This document shows, piece after piece, positions 44,051 through 57,120 of a stretch of 64,000 nucleotides of DNA; the first letter of the stretch is position 1; each line of letters starts with the position of its first letter. The DNA comes from Fremontodendron californicum (lineage: Eukaryota > Streptophyta > Magnoliopsida > Malvales > Malvaceae). A model generated the notes under the pieces. The model made no database searches and had not been told where the DNA came from. It worked only from the letters and a program-made list of their open reading frames with translations. The stretch is from assembly GCA_030761205.1 (NCBI GenBank), contig JAULJL010000010.1:10449241-10513240 (forward strand). Reading direction: 5' to 3'. The position numbers were made by a program, and so were the translations under genes.

Positions 44051-47000
44051 AAAAACACATATTTAAAAATGGGTGAATTTGACAGATCTGGGCTTTGCTG
44101 GACTTTGGTACACATGGGAACGGACAGAAAGACATCAACCAACGTGAGGGAACGACTTGATAGGGCTGTGGCATCGCAAGATTGGTGGGATCTTTTCCCA
44201 CGCTATTCAGTTCAACACCTTACAACAGCTACTTCTGATCACTGCCCAATTATGGTTAACACATCAGGTCAGAACCGAAGGAAAATAAGGAGAGGGCTAA
44301 AGAGAAGACAACAGTTTGAGACCATGTGGGTACAAGAAACCGACTGTGAAGGAGAAGTATTAAGTACCTAGGAAACCGAAGGCAATAGCCATGTTTTAAA
44401 CAAGATAGAAGAAGTGGGGGAGCGATTAAGAAGCTGACATAAAGATCGATTCCACAGACGACAAGAGTAGATTGGGAGTTTAAAAAAGAACTTAGAATAG
44501 CTTTCAACCAGACCACCAACTGATGCAAATCTTGAACAAGCGTCAACGTTGCGCTTGGAGCTGATAGGGCCTTAGAAGCAGAGGAGACCTTTTGGGAGCA
44601 AAGGGCAAGAGTTAATTGGCTACGGGAGGGAGATCACAACACTGCCTTCTTCCACTCAAAAGCTTCACAGATACGGCGCATTAATGAGATTAAAGGGTTG
44701 GAAGATGATTTTGGAGTTTGGCATGAGAAAGAAGAGAAAATCCAGAGCATTGCCACTAATTATTTCCAACAGCTATTTCAATCCCAGGGATCTAGTTATT
44801 GAGAGGACATACTTAAGGGAGTGATGGTACGGGTCACAGATGAGATGAATACACTCCTACTCTCGGAATTTAGAGCTGAGGAAGTCATTACAGCCATCAA
44901 GCAAATGCATCCCACCAAAGCACTTGGACCCGACGGTATGCCTGCTTTATTTTACCAAAAATATTGGCACATTATAGGATCCGGTGTTATTGGTTTCTGC
45001 CTTTCTTGCTTGAATGGTGGAGTGATCTTAGCACTATAAATACTACCAATATTGTTTTGATTCCCAAAATAGCTAGCCCTCAGAAAAAACACACAATTCC
45101 GACCAATAAGTCTTTGTAATGTGATTTACAAGATAATTGCAAAAGTATTGGTCAATAGATTTAAAATAGCCCTTCCATCTTGTATTGATGAGTCCCAGAG
45201 TGTTTTTGTCCCGGGTAGACTAATAATTGATAATATCTTTGTGGCTTATGAATTGTTACATACACTCAAGAACAATAGGAAAGGGTTGGGAGGTCAGTTT
45301 GCACTCAAACTGGATATGAGCAAAGCTTATGATAGGGTAGAGTGGTCTTTCCTAAAGGCGATGATAGAAAAGCTTGGATTTCATCCTAGGTGGATTTCGT
45401 TGATTATGTCATGTATTACCACTGTATCCTATTCCATTATTTTGAATGGCATTATAACTAACAGATTCAACAGGGAGAGGTCTTCGGCAAGGGGACCCAT
45501 TATCCCCCTATTTGTTCTTGATTTGCAGTGAGGGACTTTCAGCTCTACTTGCCAAAGCACAAAGGGATGGGCTGATACATGGAGTTCGAGCAGGCCACCA
45601 GGGACCTCCAGTCACTCACCTTTTCTTTGCAGATGATAGCTTACTCTTTGCTTAGGCAGAACTAAGCGAAGGAGAAAAGGTGAGGTCTATACTACATAAA
45701 TATGAAGAAGGTTCGGGGCAGTGGATAAACTTTGAAAAGTCAGCAATTTTTTTTAGCAAGAACATGGGAGACAGTCAACAGGAGGCTTTAAAGCAGTTAT
45801 TTGGTATTCAGGCAACTGCCAATTTGGAGAAATATCTCGGTTTACCTAGCATGGTGGGACGAGGGAGGAAGAGGGCTTTCAGGGAACTAAAGGAAAGAGT
45901 CAAAAGAAAACTAAGGGGATGGAGCAATCGATGCCTTCCCCAAGGTGGAATAGAAGTGTTCATTAAATCAGTACTTCAAGCAATTCCAGCGTATACAATG
46001 AACTGTTTTGAGCTGCCAAAAACCCTTTGCAAAGAAATAGATGGAATTCTAAGCAATTATTGGTGGTCGCCAAGTCCATGGAAGCATGGAATTCATTGGA
46101 TTAGCTGGTATCAGTTATGTAAGTCCAAAAGTAAAAGAGGTTTAGGTTTTCGCGACATGGAAACTTTCACTCGAGCACTATTGGGGAAGCAAGGATGGAG
46201 ACTATTAACAAACACAGAGACACTTGTGTTTAGGCTGCTAAAAGCGAATTACTTTCCAAGAGTAAGCTTTCTGGAATCCTCGTTGGGAAACAATCCATTG
46301 TTAACATGGCGAATTATTTGGAATTCCAAATCCATTCTAGAAAATGGAGTGCGTTGGAGGGTAGGAGATGATAAACAAATAAAAGTCTGGGAGGATAGCT
46401 GGCTTCCTATTGATCAAACATTCAAGGTACAATCTGTTCAAGATAGTCAAACTGATGTTATGGTGGTTAATGATCTCATTGATAATAACACAATGCTGTG
46501 GAAGCTCGGGGTGTAAACCAGCTGTTCAATCGAGAGGAAGCAGAGGCTATTGTAAGGATACCTATAAGTAAAACAGGTGGAGCTGACCTACTACTGTGGC
46601 ATTTCGACAAACAGGGGTAGTACTCAGTCAAAAGTGGCTACAAGCTCATGAGGAATGATATGGACAGCATAGCAATGGATCAACAACAGCAGCAAGCATA
46701 CCACAACAGATCAACATATTTGAAGTTATGGAAAACTGAGGTCCCAAGCAAAATTAAACTATTTGTGTGGAAGGTAGTTCGAGATATCTTACCAACAAAA
46801 GTTAATCTCTGCTGACGAAGAATAATAGATAACCCAGTATGCTTTCGATGCAACAAAGTTAACGAGACAGTGATCCATGCACTAAAAGAATGCCCAGCTG
46901 CAAAAGATATGTGGAATAAAGTTGGGTTTGTCTGGGATAATAGTAGCCATCTAGATGATCATCCTTCCAGTTGGGTTTTGCGTCTCTCCCAGCTTCTCAA

Positions 47001-47715
47001 CCAAGACCAACTGCCAATTTTAATGGTGACTGTTTGGGCTATTTGGAACAGCAGAAATGGAGAACTGCATAAAGGAAAACAAAAATCAACAGAAGAGGAA
47101 AGGAAATTCATAACAGGATACGCCCAAGAATACAAGAATGCACAGACTCACCACAAACAAGGAATTGCAGTACACCAACAGACTTGGACACCCCCGGATG
47201 ATGGCGAGTTCAAGGTCAATTTTGATGGGGCACTGAACACCCACACAAACAGAGGAGGTATAGGGGTGGTGATTAGGGATTTTATAGGACAAGTGGTGGG
47301 GGCAAGCTCGATGAAGGTACCGGACATGCAAGACTCATTTCAGGTGGAAGCTGTAGCTGCAATTCGAGCCTTGCAAGTAGCACAAGACATGGGTTTCACG
47401 AAAATAGTTGTGGAGGGTGATAATTTGGGGATTATAAAGAGAATCAACTCCAACAAACAAGACCTTTCTCCCGTGGGGCATATGATTGATGAAGCAAGGA
47501 ACAAAGCTCGAAAATTTTCCAATTGTTCATTCACACACACTTATAGGACAAATAATGTTGCTGCACACAGGTTAGCAAAATTTGGGCTAGAACTACATCA
47601 AGATAGATTCTGGGTGGAAATTTGCCCAGACATTATCTCTACAATTGTGATGAATGATTATAATTTCCAGTAATGAATGAAAAGAAGTTTCTCTAAAAAA
47701 AATAAATAAAAAATT
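44051..47715 (+). mobile_element. Degenerate L1-type LINE with RNase H-like domain
   Basis: A plus-strand non-LTR element, truncated at its 5' end. In order: endonuclease C-terminus (FDRSGLCWT, NVRERLDRAVAS and TSDHCPIM; 44069-44371); RT start HPTKALGPDGMPALFYQKYW (44821-45039); RT core with FALKLDMSKAYDRVEWSFL (45121-45531) and FADDSLLFA (about 45622-45650); thumb/connection with SKSKRGLGFRDM (45680-46516); a zinc-binding zf-RVT region (about 46740-46930); and an RNase H-like RVT_3 domain with FKVNFDGALN, VEGDNLGIIK and RTNNVAAHRLAK (46870-47673). Stops and frameshifts separate the blocks, so it is inactive. An A-rich tail (47690-47715) closes it. No target duplication was identified. Confidence 0.9.
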
Positions 47716-49310
47716 GAGTTATAAATGTTGTGAATGAAAATGAAATATAAAGATCATGAATTTCTTGAAAATCTCAAGTTCAAATCTACAAAAAGAGATA
47801 AGAGATTTATTGGATGAAAGAAATTCATCTCTATTTTTTTGAGTTGGGAAATGGGGAGAGGTTGGGTTGAACCCAGTACATCATGCCTACAAAGCCTTTT
47901 GGCTATTTCGGCGAGGAGGTTGTTGGCAATTTATCTTTATTAAGTAATCCATATGTAAAAAATGCAACATTAACAATATTAATTTGTCTTCAATCATATG
48001 TTAATAACATGAATCTTTTATTATTCTTATTTAATTCCCTTTTTTTAGCCAACTTTTTATTAGAGATCAAAAAAGATATATCAGGAAAATACAAGAATCT
48101 CAACAAAAAAAAAAAAACAGTTACAAATCGTATCAGAAACAACTCCAAATAAACAGCTAGAACAATTCTAATGAAGAGTTCCACCTAAAAAAGGAACAAA
48201 CAAGACACCAAAATACACTCTTCCATGGTTTCCATGAAAAACTCATCTTTTTCCATAACTTACTATAGAAATCACATTGCAAAGTCTTCCACATATGCAT
48301 ATGTATCCTATTCCAAATTGAATTTACCAAAGAGCACTCCTTGTAACTCATGCACGCCAGTTTATAAATAGCTCCAAGTACAAAATATCATCATCCACGA
48401 CTTTCCTTTTTATTAATATTGCAGCTAAGGTTTCTTTAATTGCTTTTCAAGTAGATTTGTCATTTAGACGGGTCGGTTTAAGTTTGAGTTGGATCAATTC
48501 AGGTCGGACTAATTTTGGTCTTAAAAAATTCAGATTTGGATCGGTTCGAGTTTGGGTTTGAGTTATTCGAATTTGAGTCATTCTAGTTCAGGATATTTTG
48601 AATTCAATTTATTATTTTTTAAAATAAAATCAGACTAAAATTTGAATAAATTATTTGATCAAGTCATTTTATTAGAATTTTATTAAAAGGTAAAAAGTAA
48701 AATAATTAAATAAATAATAATTTTAAAATAAATATAAATATTGTAATTTGTATTCTTTAATTAAAGTTATTTTTTATATAAATGAAAAGAATATGTGATT
48801 TTTTTTTATTAAACTAATACATTTTCACTTAATGTTACATTGTATGTAGTCATTGGTTAACTATTTCACTTTTAATCAAATCCCACAAAATCATCCTCAA
48901 TTTTCAATTTCTATACCAAAAATATTTCAATTTTAAAGTTTCAAAAAGTTATCATTTTTCTTAAGTCAATCCAATATTAGCAGATTACCACTAACTATAA
49001 CCATAGGCCATATGGATGCATAATATTTATGATATGAAATTATGAATCATATGATGAAAGATATTATTATTGAAATGAAATCATTACCTAGTAAGTCAAA
49101 TACAATAATATTAGATTTGTAAATTAAATTTTAAAATCTAATATGTGGATTTGTAATTTGAAGTCTTAGAATATGTTGATTATATATAAGTATGACTATA
49201 TATTTACAATCTATTTTTACTTAATTTTTAGATAGTTTTATGAGAGAATTTGGAAAACATACCTTGAACAGTAGAATAATTCTTAAATGATCTAATACCT
49301 TAAATTTATT
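47716..49310. other. Intergenic
   Basis: Between 48468 and 48620 there is a block of GGGTCGG/GAGTTTGGGTTTGAG phrases like the interior of hAT MITEs, without identifiable ends. The rest is AT-rich and apparently empty. Confidence 0.35.
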
Positions 49311-49820
49311 TGTAAAAGGGAAATAAAGAAATAGGAAATTGTTGTTAAGGAAATTGTAAAGACCAAAATACCTTTAATGACATAAACCTATTAAACATTT
49401 CTCTCCATCATATTTTTCCTCCCCTTCCCTTTTCCCCTTACCCCCTAACCCATTTGTATGTTCCCTCTCTCTCGATCGTTCCCCTATTCTATCTTCCATT
49501 TCTTTTCTATTTACAAATTTGTCTTATGTCATTCCCTTTCTCCCTTTCTACTGTTCCCCTATTTTGTAAAAGGGAAATAAAGAAATATGAAATTGTTGTT
49601 AAGGAAATTGTAAAGACCAAAATACCTTTAATGACATAAACCTATTAAACATTTCTCTCCATCATATTTTTCCTCCCCTTACCTTTTCCCCTTCCCTATT
49701 CCCCATTCGTATGTTCCCTCCCTCCCGATCGTTCTCCATTCTATCTTCCCTTTCTTTTCTGTTTACGAATTTGTGTTCTGTCATTCCCTTTCTCCCTTCC
49801 TACTGTTCCCTTTTCTATGT
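49311..49820. repeat. 254-bp tandem duplication
   Basis: TGTAAAAGGGAAATAAAGAA through a pyrimidine-rich half with GTTCCCTC and CGATCGTT is present twice head to tail (from 49311 and from 49565), with about 10% difference. The pyrimidine-rich half resembles a plant 5' leader, but no gene follows. Confidence 0.8.
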
Positions 49821-50258
49821 TCCTTTTCTTTTCTTTTTTTATAAATTTCTTTAGAACATTGTTGGTGGTTTAGGTAAGTATTGTCTTTTCTTTTCTTCTC
49901 TTCTCTTTTCTATTCTTATGTTTCCTTTTCTGCTATTTGCATCTATGCTGTGTTCTCTTTTTTCTCTCTCTAGATTTTGTTGTTTGCATTGTGATTCGGG
50001 TATTAGGTATTATATGGGTAAATAAGGTAATTTTTAAAGGTTAGTAAGTTGTATGAAACATTATAAATTTTACAATCTTGGTATTTTTAAGGAGGGGAGA
50101 GCATATAATATCTTAATTGATTGTATTTTAGGAAAGAATATGTGAATTAGATGATATTCTGTTTGTATTGGTTGAATGTACATATAGTTTGATTGCTTCA
50201 TATGTTATTTTAAGGTGCACAACGTAAATATAGCACATAATATCTTAATTGATTGTAT
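49821..50258. other. Intergenic with a short direct repeat
   Basis: The phrase ATAATATCTTAATTGATTGT followed by ATTTTAGG occurs at about 50106 and 50238. The second copy supplies the target site of the Pack-MULE. No gene seen. Confidence 0.5.
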
Positions 50259-50574
50259 TTTAGGGAAGGCTAAATGCTCAATTTAGGATCAAACCTATTA
50301 CCATTTGAGTGAATCAGGGTTAAACCTTTTATTTGAGTCTATTAAGGGTGCAACCTTTTCAAATTGTAACAATTAAGGATTTTTGACAACTAAAAAATGC
50401 GTTTAAAAGACACGCGCCTAATTTATCAGCCATGAATGCTAACATGTAATTGTTTTATACATGTGGCAGTCAAAAAATCAAAAAAAAAAAAAAAAAACTC
50501 TGTAAATTAAAAAAAAAACATTTGAAACAAAACTCAATAAATTAAAAGAAAACATTTGAAACCCAAAAAACCTA

Positions 50575-50925
50575 TCAATTGATCTGTAATTTTTGATCCA
50601 GATCAGGCTTATCAATTTTCATATCAGATATTATCAGTCGTGGCAATAACTTACCATCTGGATGAGGCTCTTCTTGTGCTATTTCATTTTCTTTAGTTTC
50701 AACAGGATCAAGTTCTTTATGACCTATGTTAAAATGAGCTTGATCTTCCAAGGTTTCAGTTGTTATATGATGACGAGGATCATATCTTGCTCTGTTTGTA
50801 CATCCCAAAATGTCTAATTGTGCTTCTCCATCATCAGGATCTGGTTCATCTATGCGACTAAATGTACTAGATGTCGGTGAGTTGGGAGAGCTTCGATTTG
50901 GTGTCCTTTGGATGGATATGTCACA
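50575..50925 (-). pseudogene. Open stretch downstream of the PRISE fragment, unrecognised
   Basis: In the same frame as the PRISE piece, after its stop at 50926-50928, about 117 codons stay open and encode a polar acidic peptide (SSPNSPTSSTFSRIDEPDPD; later NEIAQEEPHPDGKLLPRL). I do not recognise it. It could be a second captured gene fragment. Confidence 0.4.
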
Positions 50926-51250
50926 TTAAATGTACTCGATTGGATGGTCGGAGTTCCAATTTGGTTTGGGCCGACGAGCCACCCCGTATACTTTCCAAGG
51001 GCCGTTGGGGGTGTTGGATAATGGAAGGATTTTAGCCAAATTGTTGCCGACTCTGCCGGTCACTCCACTACCAACCCAACGCTTTGGAAGCTTCTCGATG
51101 CTTCATCTTCCTCAAATTTCTTCTGCAAAAATTAAAACAAAAAACAAAATCATAAGCAATTTCATAAAGGGTAAACATAAATCTATCAAGCCAAAGAATA
51201 TGGGGACTTGTCTTAGTAACACCAATAGCACCAGCTCACCAGCAGTTCAT
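50926..51250 (-). pseudogene. Captured PRISE (progesterone 5-beta-reductase / iridoid-synthase-like) fragment
   Basis: Minus strand: an exon-1-like start at 51250 reading MNCW-stop-AGAIGVTK, then sequence resembling intron 1, an acceptor TTTTTGCAG at 51125-51123, and exon 2 with KKFEEDEASRSFQSVGLVV, a GVTGRVGNNLAKILPL stretch (the Rossmann NADPH-binding loop), GPWKVYGVARRPKPNW and HPIEYI, then a stop and CDIS. Normal PRISE enzymes are short-chain dehydrogenases that reduce enones with NADPH. Exon-intron order is kept, so DNA rather than RNA was captured. A stop in exon 1, a one-base deletion before the glycine motif and the stop at 50926-50928 disable it. Confidence 0.85.
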
Positions 51251-52069
51251 TTTTTTTATGGGATAATAATTAGATTAGATTTGTGGGGAGGGAAAGGAAA
51301 TGACGATGGGAAATAAAAAAAAAAAAAAAAAACTGAGGGAGAGGAGATTGACGATCGATGGGACTGAGAATTAACAGGCTTTGGTGTTTGATTAATTAAA
51401 AGACTTTAAATTTTGGATTAGAAGAACATTTTTTGAAACCCTAAATGATTTAGGGATTGAGAATTGTGGAATCAACCCTGATTTCAATCTAAAATCCTAA
51501 TTAAAGAAACCATGATCGAAATAAGGAAGATTGGGCTTATTTTGGGGATTTATGTTTTTTTTTTTTTCAATTTTTATGTTTTTTTTTAGACTTTTATGTT
51601 TCTTTTCCTAATCACCAGATTATAAAAAAAATCCATGTAAGCGCTTTTTCTTAACATCACTCATTATTTTGGCGCGTGCCCGTCAAACAATGTCAAAAGT
51701 CTTTAATTGTTACAATTCGAAAAGGTTGCACCCTTAATAGACTCAAATAAAATGTTTAATCCTTATTCACTCAAATGGTAATAGGTTTGATCCTAAATAG
51801 AGCATTTAGCCTTTAGGGAAGTACATATTGTTTGGAAGAATGTACATATAGGTATGCTATATGTACAATTGTTTTGCTATATGTACATATTGCTAGACTA
51901 ATTCTGTTGAAGCATTTCTTATAAATTGTGTTAGTTTTAAGTCATTTTATATGAAAAAAATGATGAGGCGGATGTATTATGGTTAAGTGTTTGTCTTACG
52001 AGAGCAACAATCATTATATTATATTTTTGCTTGATTGGTCATTTTAAGGAGGGTTAACGTGTAGGAGTC

Positions 52070-53754
52070 TGTTAGTTTAAGCCCTACAAGCCAATATTGA
52101 TTTGTAGGCCTTTCAGTCATTTTATATTTCATGTATTATATATTATAATTTATTTAATTATAATTGAGGTATTTCTTTGTCCATAAGTCATATTGTAAAG
52201 TATTATGAATAGCTTATTTTTAATAGCTTATGTAGATAAAGCCTATGAGACACAATGGCCTTGCAAAGGAATTATAATGAGTTAAAATTATGGGATCCTT
52301 ATGCATCAAAGCTGTGTTTCTAAAACGTTCCTGGTCATTGTATTGTCAAGACAGGGCATTGAAAATGCTCAAAGACTGGCATATGTTAAGCCTCCAAGCA
52401 CATGATGCATGCAACCGATCTCATAGGTTGAAGTATGAAGATACTTGGGAATAACATATGGGTGCTTGTTAGTTGAACAAGTTCACTGAACATGATCCGC
52501 TATGAGAGTTCCATTTGGTATTTCACTCAAGTGTCTATGTAAATACTCTCATGTGTCAGCAGTATAAATAATCTTTTGACTTGTGACACCAGGTCATCTT
52601 GTATGTGAATTGTCATACTTTGATTTCATCACGAACGGGTCCCAAGAAAGGATGCCTATGATAGGGTGATTTTGGGTTTGGCATGAAGCATACAGAGATG
52701 GATGTGTGGTCCAGAGAGGATTCATCATCCCAAGTGATATGAGGGGACATATCTCACTTGTTTCTGGCTTATATTAACTCATGGAAGTCCTTGGCCAAGG
52801 CAATACTTGAGGAGTTAATAAAGAAGCTGCAAGACTAATATGGAAAGTGTTAAAGAGTAGACACTGCACCATGCTCTTTCTCTTTCCGGGATATTTGATG
52901 AAGGGGTCGAATTACATTGGCATATTGTACACTGAAAGGCTTGCCAAACCTTGTTGACTCTCTCAGCATTTGGGTGGCCATGATGCATTGCTAGATGTTG
53001 CTCAAGGAATATAAATATAAATATAAATATAAATTTAATCGAATTAATTTATATCTATTGCCAACATGTTGGGGGCCTAATGGGTCACATGCATAAAGGT
53101 GATTAATGGAATTAAAATGGGATTGGGCTTAATTGAAGAAATTAAGATTTCTCAATGACTTAATTGAATTATTCAATTAAGTGCCAAGGTTTAAGAGCAA
53201 ATAAACCAAAAGATGACATGCACTTAACCTAATTATAAAAGTCATCTTTAGCCGCACCCTAGATGATGATGTTTTTTAGCGTCTTTTCTCTTGGTGCTTT
53301 GCTAGCCGATTCTTGCTTGAACAAAGGAGAAAATCATTTTCTCTCTTAGAGCTCTCGGTTTTAGCCAAAAGAGAAAGGGTGTGATTTTATGAAAACAATA
53401 CTACCATAGTCCTCGGCTAAACACAATCTCAACTTTTAAAGGTTTCCCGAGTCACCTGTGTGGATCACTGTTAGAGGCCGGACAATTGGACGTCTTTGGT
53501 TTACGACAACAGGGCTCGGTGTACAAGAATAAGCGTAGTTGTAATTTAGATTTGGGGTTTCGACAATCCCAAAATCTGAGGTATGGATTTTCGGCATCTT
53601 GTTTGTTCTTGATAGGATTGATTGGTTTCAAACACACAAGTTGTTCCTTGATAGGATTCGGTATTGTTTTAATTTAAATTTTCCACTATCTATTTAATTT
53701 TAATTAGATTAAAATTATTTTTTTCTCTGATTGAGCATGATCTGAATCCCAACA
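52070..53754 (+). mobile_element. Solo LTR (1685 bp)
   Basis: Begins TGTTAGTTTAAG, ends GAATCCCAACA, and is flanked by the perfect 5-bp duplication GAGTC (52065-52069 and 53755-53759). A plus-strand TATA box (TATAAATA, 52563-52570) suggests plus orientation. There is no internal retroelement sequence, so it is a recombination product. The family is not identified. Confidence 0.75.
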
Positions 53755-53943
53755 GAGTCTATTGTTCTTTTATACATTGCAAAAATATATTGTTCTATCA
53801 TTATAAAGTTGAAATGAGTCAATCAAGCCCTAAGAAAAGAGTCGATTGCTTTGGATTCAATTTTTTATTCATTGACAAAAACTATTCGTGACTGTCATAA
53901 CGGTTTTTATTTTACCGCCAGACGATTTTGAAAACACAAATAT

Positions 53944-53956
53944 GGAGTCGCAACCA
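53944..53956 (-). other. PBS-like site
   Basis: Minus strand TGGTTGCGACTCC matches the TGG-x-GCGACTCC start seen after Tat/Ogre-type LTRs, with one divergent base. The primer tRNA is not assigned. Confidence 0.4.
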
Positions 53957-56900
53957 ATTTTTTTTTTGGTTAGGTGTGATTGGCCACCTATAAAACTTGT
54001 CTTCTCAATAAAAACTTAAAATTAACTAAGATCTATTAAAAGGATAATTTTTTTGGCCGGCGAGACAAAAATTGGGTTCGGGAGCACGGTTATGCATGGG
54101 GAAGGATTAGCACCCCCACAACGTCCGTTTAAAAATGATACCATTTAAACATGTGTTATTCTTTAATCTTGATAAAACAATTTTAATTTTGATATTTAAA
54201 AATAATTCTCATAATTCTCTTTATTGCAAATTTTTGTATTTGAAGAAAAAAAACAAATTATTTTATTTAGGAATAAAGTGAAAATCTTCGGCATCGAAAA
54301 CTTTCTCCGACTTCCCCAATGTCTAGGCAGAATTTGGGAAGAGTTTTCTCGCTTTCGAATTTGCATAATATTTCTCTAAATCAAATAATGTTCCTTTGTA
54401 AACAACAATTATTCAAAATCCTCCAACGTCTAGGCAGGATACCAATATTTGTTTTTGCTCAGAATATTATTTTATTTTGTTTCGTAGGATCCTCTTAAAA
54501 CTCTCGATTTTATTTTTTATTTTATAATAAAGTGTGATATGCAATTAATGGAATAATCAATAATAATGAATGAGCATACATAGAAAGATAAAGAGTAATA
54601 ATTTAAACAATGAATTGTTCAGTCTTAGAAATAAAATTTTATTTGAGTGATGATATGAATTCTCGGTGTGAGAGCTTTCCCAAATTCCTCATCGTCTAGG
54701 CAAAATTTGGAGAAGATCTCTACATTTGAAAATTCTTACTCCGGTCCTTAGAATTGACGTATTACCATTCTCTTTTTGTTTTTTAAAAATGTATAATAAC
54801 GTGGATAATGAATTTAATTAATTATAAAACAGAATATTTTATTTTTTAATGGCAGTATGAGAACTCTAGATGTGAGATCTTCCCCAAATTCCCCATCGTC
54901 TAGGCGAAACTTGGAGAAAATCTCTACACTTGAAAGTTCTCATTATAAACATATTATCATTATTATTCAAGAAAATTCCTTTTTTTTGTTGTTAAATATT
55001 ATATTTAATATTCTGGTCGCATAACATATTATAAACTGAACGAATAACATTAACATACCAACCAATGACAAATAAATAAGCATGAATAAATAGGTGACAT
55101 AACGAATTGAATAAAAATATTTTTTTATTATTTTTAAAAAATAAATAAATAAAACACGAACCCCTGATGTATGTCCCAAATTCCCCAATGTCTAGGTGGA
55201 ATTTGAAAAGAATCACAACACTTGAAAGTCCTTACAATGAACCTTAAAATGAGCATATTCTTATTTTATAAAATAATGGGATTCTTCCAACATGTAGGCA
55301 AGGATCCATAAGTTATTTTTGCTAAAAATGTCACCTCGTATTTTCTTTAAAAGGTCGCGTTTATTATTGGATGAATGTTTCTTTTTTTTTTAATTTTATT
55401 TAGAAACCTTATCTAATATTTCAACTCGATAAAATGTGCATGGCACAACAAATACGTGAAGCACATAATTAAAGGCCAAATCTTATTTAGTCATTTTATT
55501 CCTTTATTATTATTATTTTTTCATATATGATAACGAGAACTCTTATTGAAGGAATACTAATTAATTAATAATCTTTTTTTTTAATCTATACAAGGCTATC
55601 AAAACATTTTTTATAAACGACTAAGAAAATGTATTTTAAATTTTTCATAAAACTTAACTACATTGTTTTTATATAAAAAACCTAATAATTTTTATCATCC
55701 ATTTTTAAAGTGATATCCACAAATATATATATATTAACACATAATAATTTATAAACCATATACATATAATGAATTGTAAATGGACATAAAGAGAAATGGG
55801 TCAACATAGAAGAGCAATACCCAACAATAATCCAAGTAGTCAAGCCCAATTAGGAGGCCCACTGTGAAAAGCCCAGCAGATCAAGGCCAAGCCCTTGCCA
55901 ACCGGTAGGGCCGGCTCCAACGGGTCGCGGGTCGGGTCAGCTGCCAGCTCCTTTCCTCCTCTTCCAATCCGGGCCGGATTACATATGGGTCGAACCCAAA
56001 ATCGGGTTCACACACGGGTCACACTTGACCCTTTTTTTTCCCTCTTCCTATACCAAAACTACGCCGTTTTGGGGGGCCTTTACAAACCCTAATTTCTTTT
56101 TTCTCTATTTTCCTTTCTCCCTTCTCTCTCTAACTTCTCCCTAACCCAAATGCTCTCCCCTCTCTCCTCTCCTATTGTTCTTCATGGTCGTCGAAAAACT
56201 CATCTCTCCCCAGATTCCAGTCGGCAACCACCATGTCGTCGCCGCGCCGCCGTCGGCGGCCACCGTTTGTCGACTACCAAAAATTCCCAATAATTCCAAA
56301 TTTATTCCTTTCGGCCTCTTCTTTCTATTTTCGATCTCGATTTTCCCAAAAAATTTCTCGATTTTCCTAGATCTAACTCGAAAGTTTCGACAATTCGTAG
56401 CTTCAAACGTAAATCCGACCGCCGTCCACCGTTGGGTGGGGCTCAAAGTCCAGTATGTTATTCCCCAACGTCTTCACTACCTTTTCACCGTTTAGTTTTG
56501 GAAGAAAATGCCCCAAACCTATGAACCATGAGGAACTTTAAATCCCTAAGGGTCTTAATTTTTTTTGTTTTCTTTTTGTGTTTTTTCCTCTTTTGTTGTT
56601 GGTTGTTGAGTTGTGGTTTTGATGGTGGCTGTGTGAGGGTAACGGTAAGGTTTGGTGTGAGGGAGAATAGTCCTCTCCTCTTTTTTTTTTTTTTTGGTTT
56701 TCTTTCCTTGCTTTTTTCTTCTCTATTTTAAGGGCCAAGGTTGAGTGTGTAATGAATTGGAAGAGGTTGAACGTGGGGAGGCTGTAGAGTGTTGGGGTGT
56801 GACTGGCAGTCTAGGGTGGTTGGGGTTGAGTGTTGGGATAAGGTGGCTAGGGTTGAGTGTTAGGAAGGGTTGGGGAAGAAGGGGTACTGTGAGGGGCAAG

Positions 56901-57118
56901 GGAGAGGGGCTGGCAGTGTGATTCACGCTGCCAGCAGCCCTCTCTTCTTTTTTTTTTCTTTTTTCAATTAATTAATTATTATTTAATAATTTTATTTTTA
57001 ATTATTAATTTCAACTTAATTAATTAACAAGATTTGGGCCTAATCAATATTGGACTTGATTCGGACTTGGTTCGGGACCTGATCTGGGCTTGACCCGGAC
57101 AAAATTAGGTTACTGTAG
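53957..57118 (-). repeat. Tat/Ogre-type LTR (about 3.2 kb)
   Basis: Bounded on the right by a PPT-like tract and on the left by a PBS-like site, both in minus polarity. It contains GGGTTCGGGAGCACGGTTATG and GGAAGGATTAGCACCCC (54078-54117), five or six scattered copies of CCCC-A-ATGTCTAGGC-x2-AATTTGG (54316, 54425, 54696, 54893, 55180), a G/C-rich block with GGGTCGCGGGTCGGGTC (55920-55937) and AACTACGCCGTTTTGGGG (56059-56076). These are sequence habits I associate with Tat/Ogre LTRs. Short frames inside it are not genes. Confidence 0.5.
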
Positions 57119-57120
57119 CT

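Larger units (their letters stand above)
50268..51811. mobile_element. Pack-MULE (1544 bp) carrying host gene fragments
   Basis: Long inverted repeats of at least 130 bp start GGCTAAATGCTC at both ends. They are flanked by the perfect 9-bp duplication TTTAGGGAA (50259-50267 and 51812-51820), the signature of Mutator-like elements. The interior is not transposase; it carries a PRISE-like gene fragment and a further open stretch on the minus strand. Confidence 0.92.

Noticed and set aside
47840..47900. tRNA or SINE suspected from GGTTGGGTTGAACCCAGTAC
   Set aside because: No A box, no cloverleaf and no target duplication could be found.
56175..56495. 106-codon frame in the GC-richer block
   Set aside because: Lies within the Tat/Ogre-type LTR and matches no protein family.
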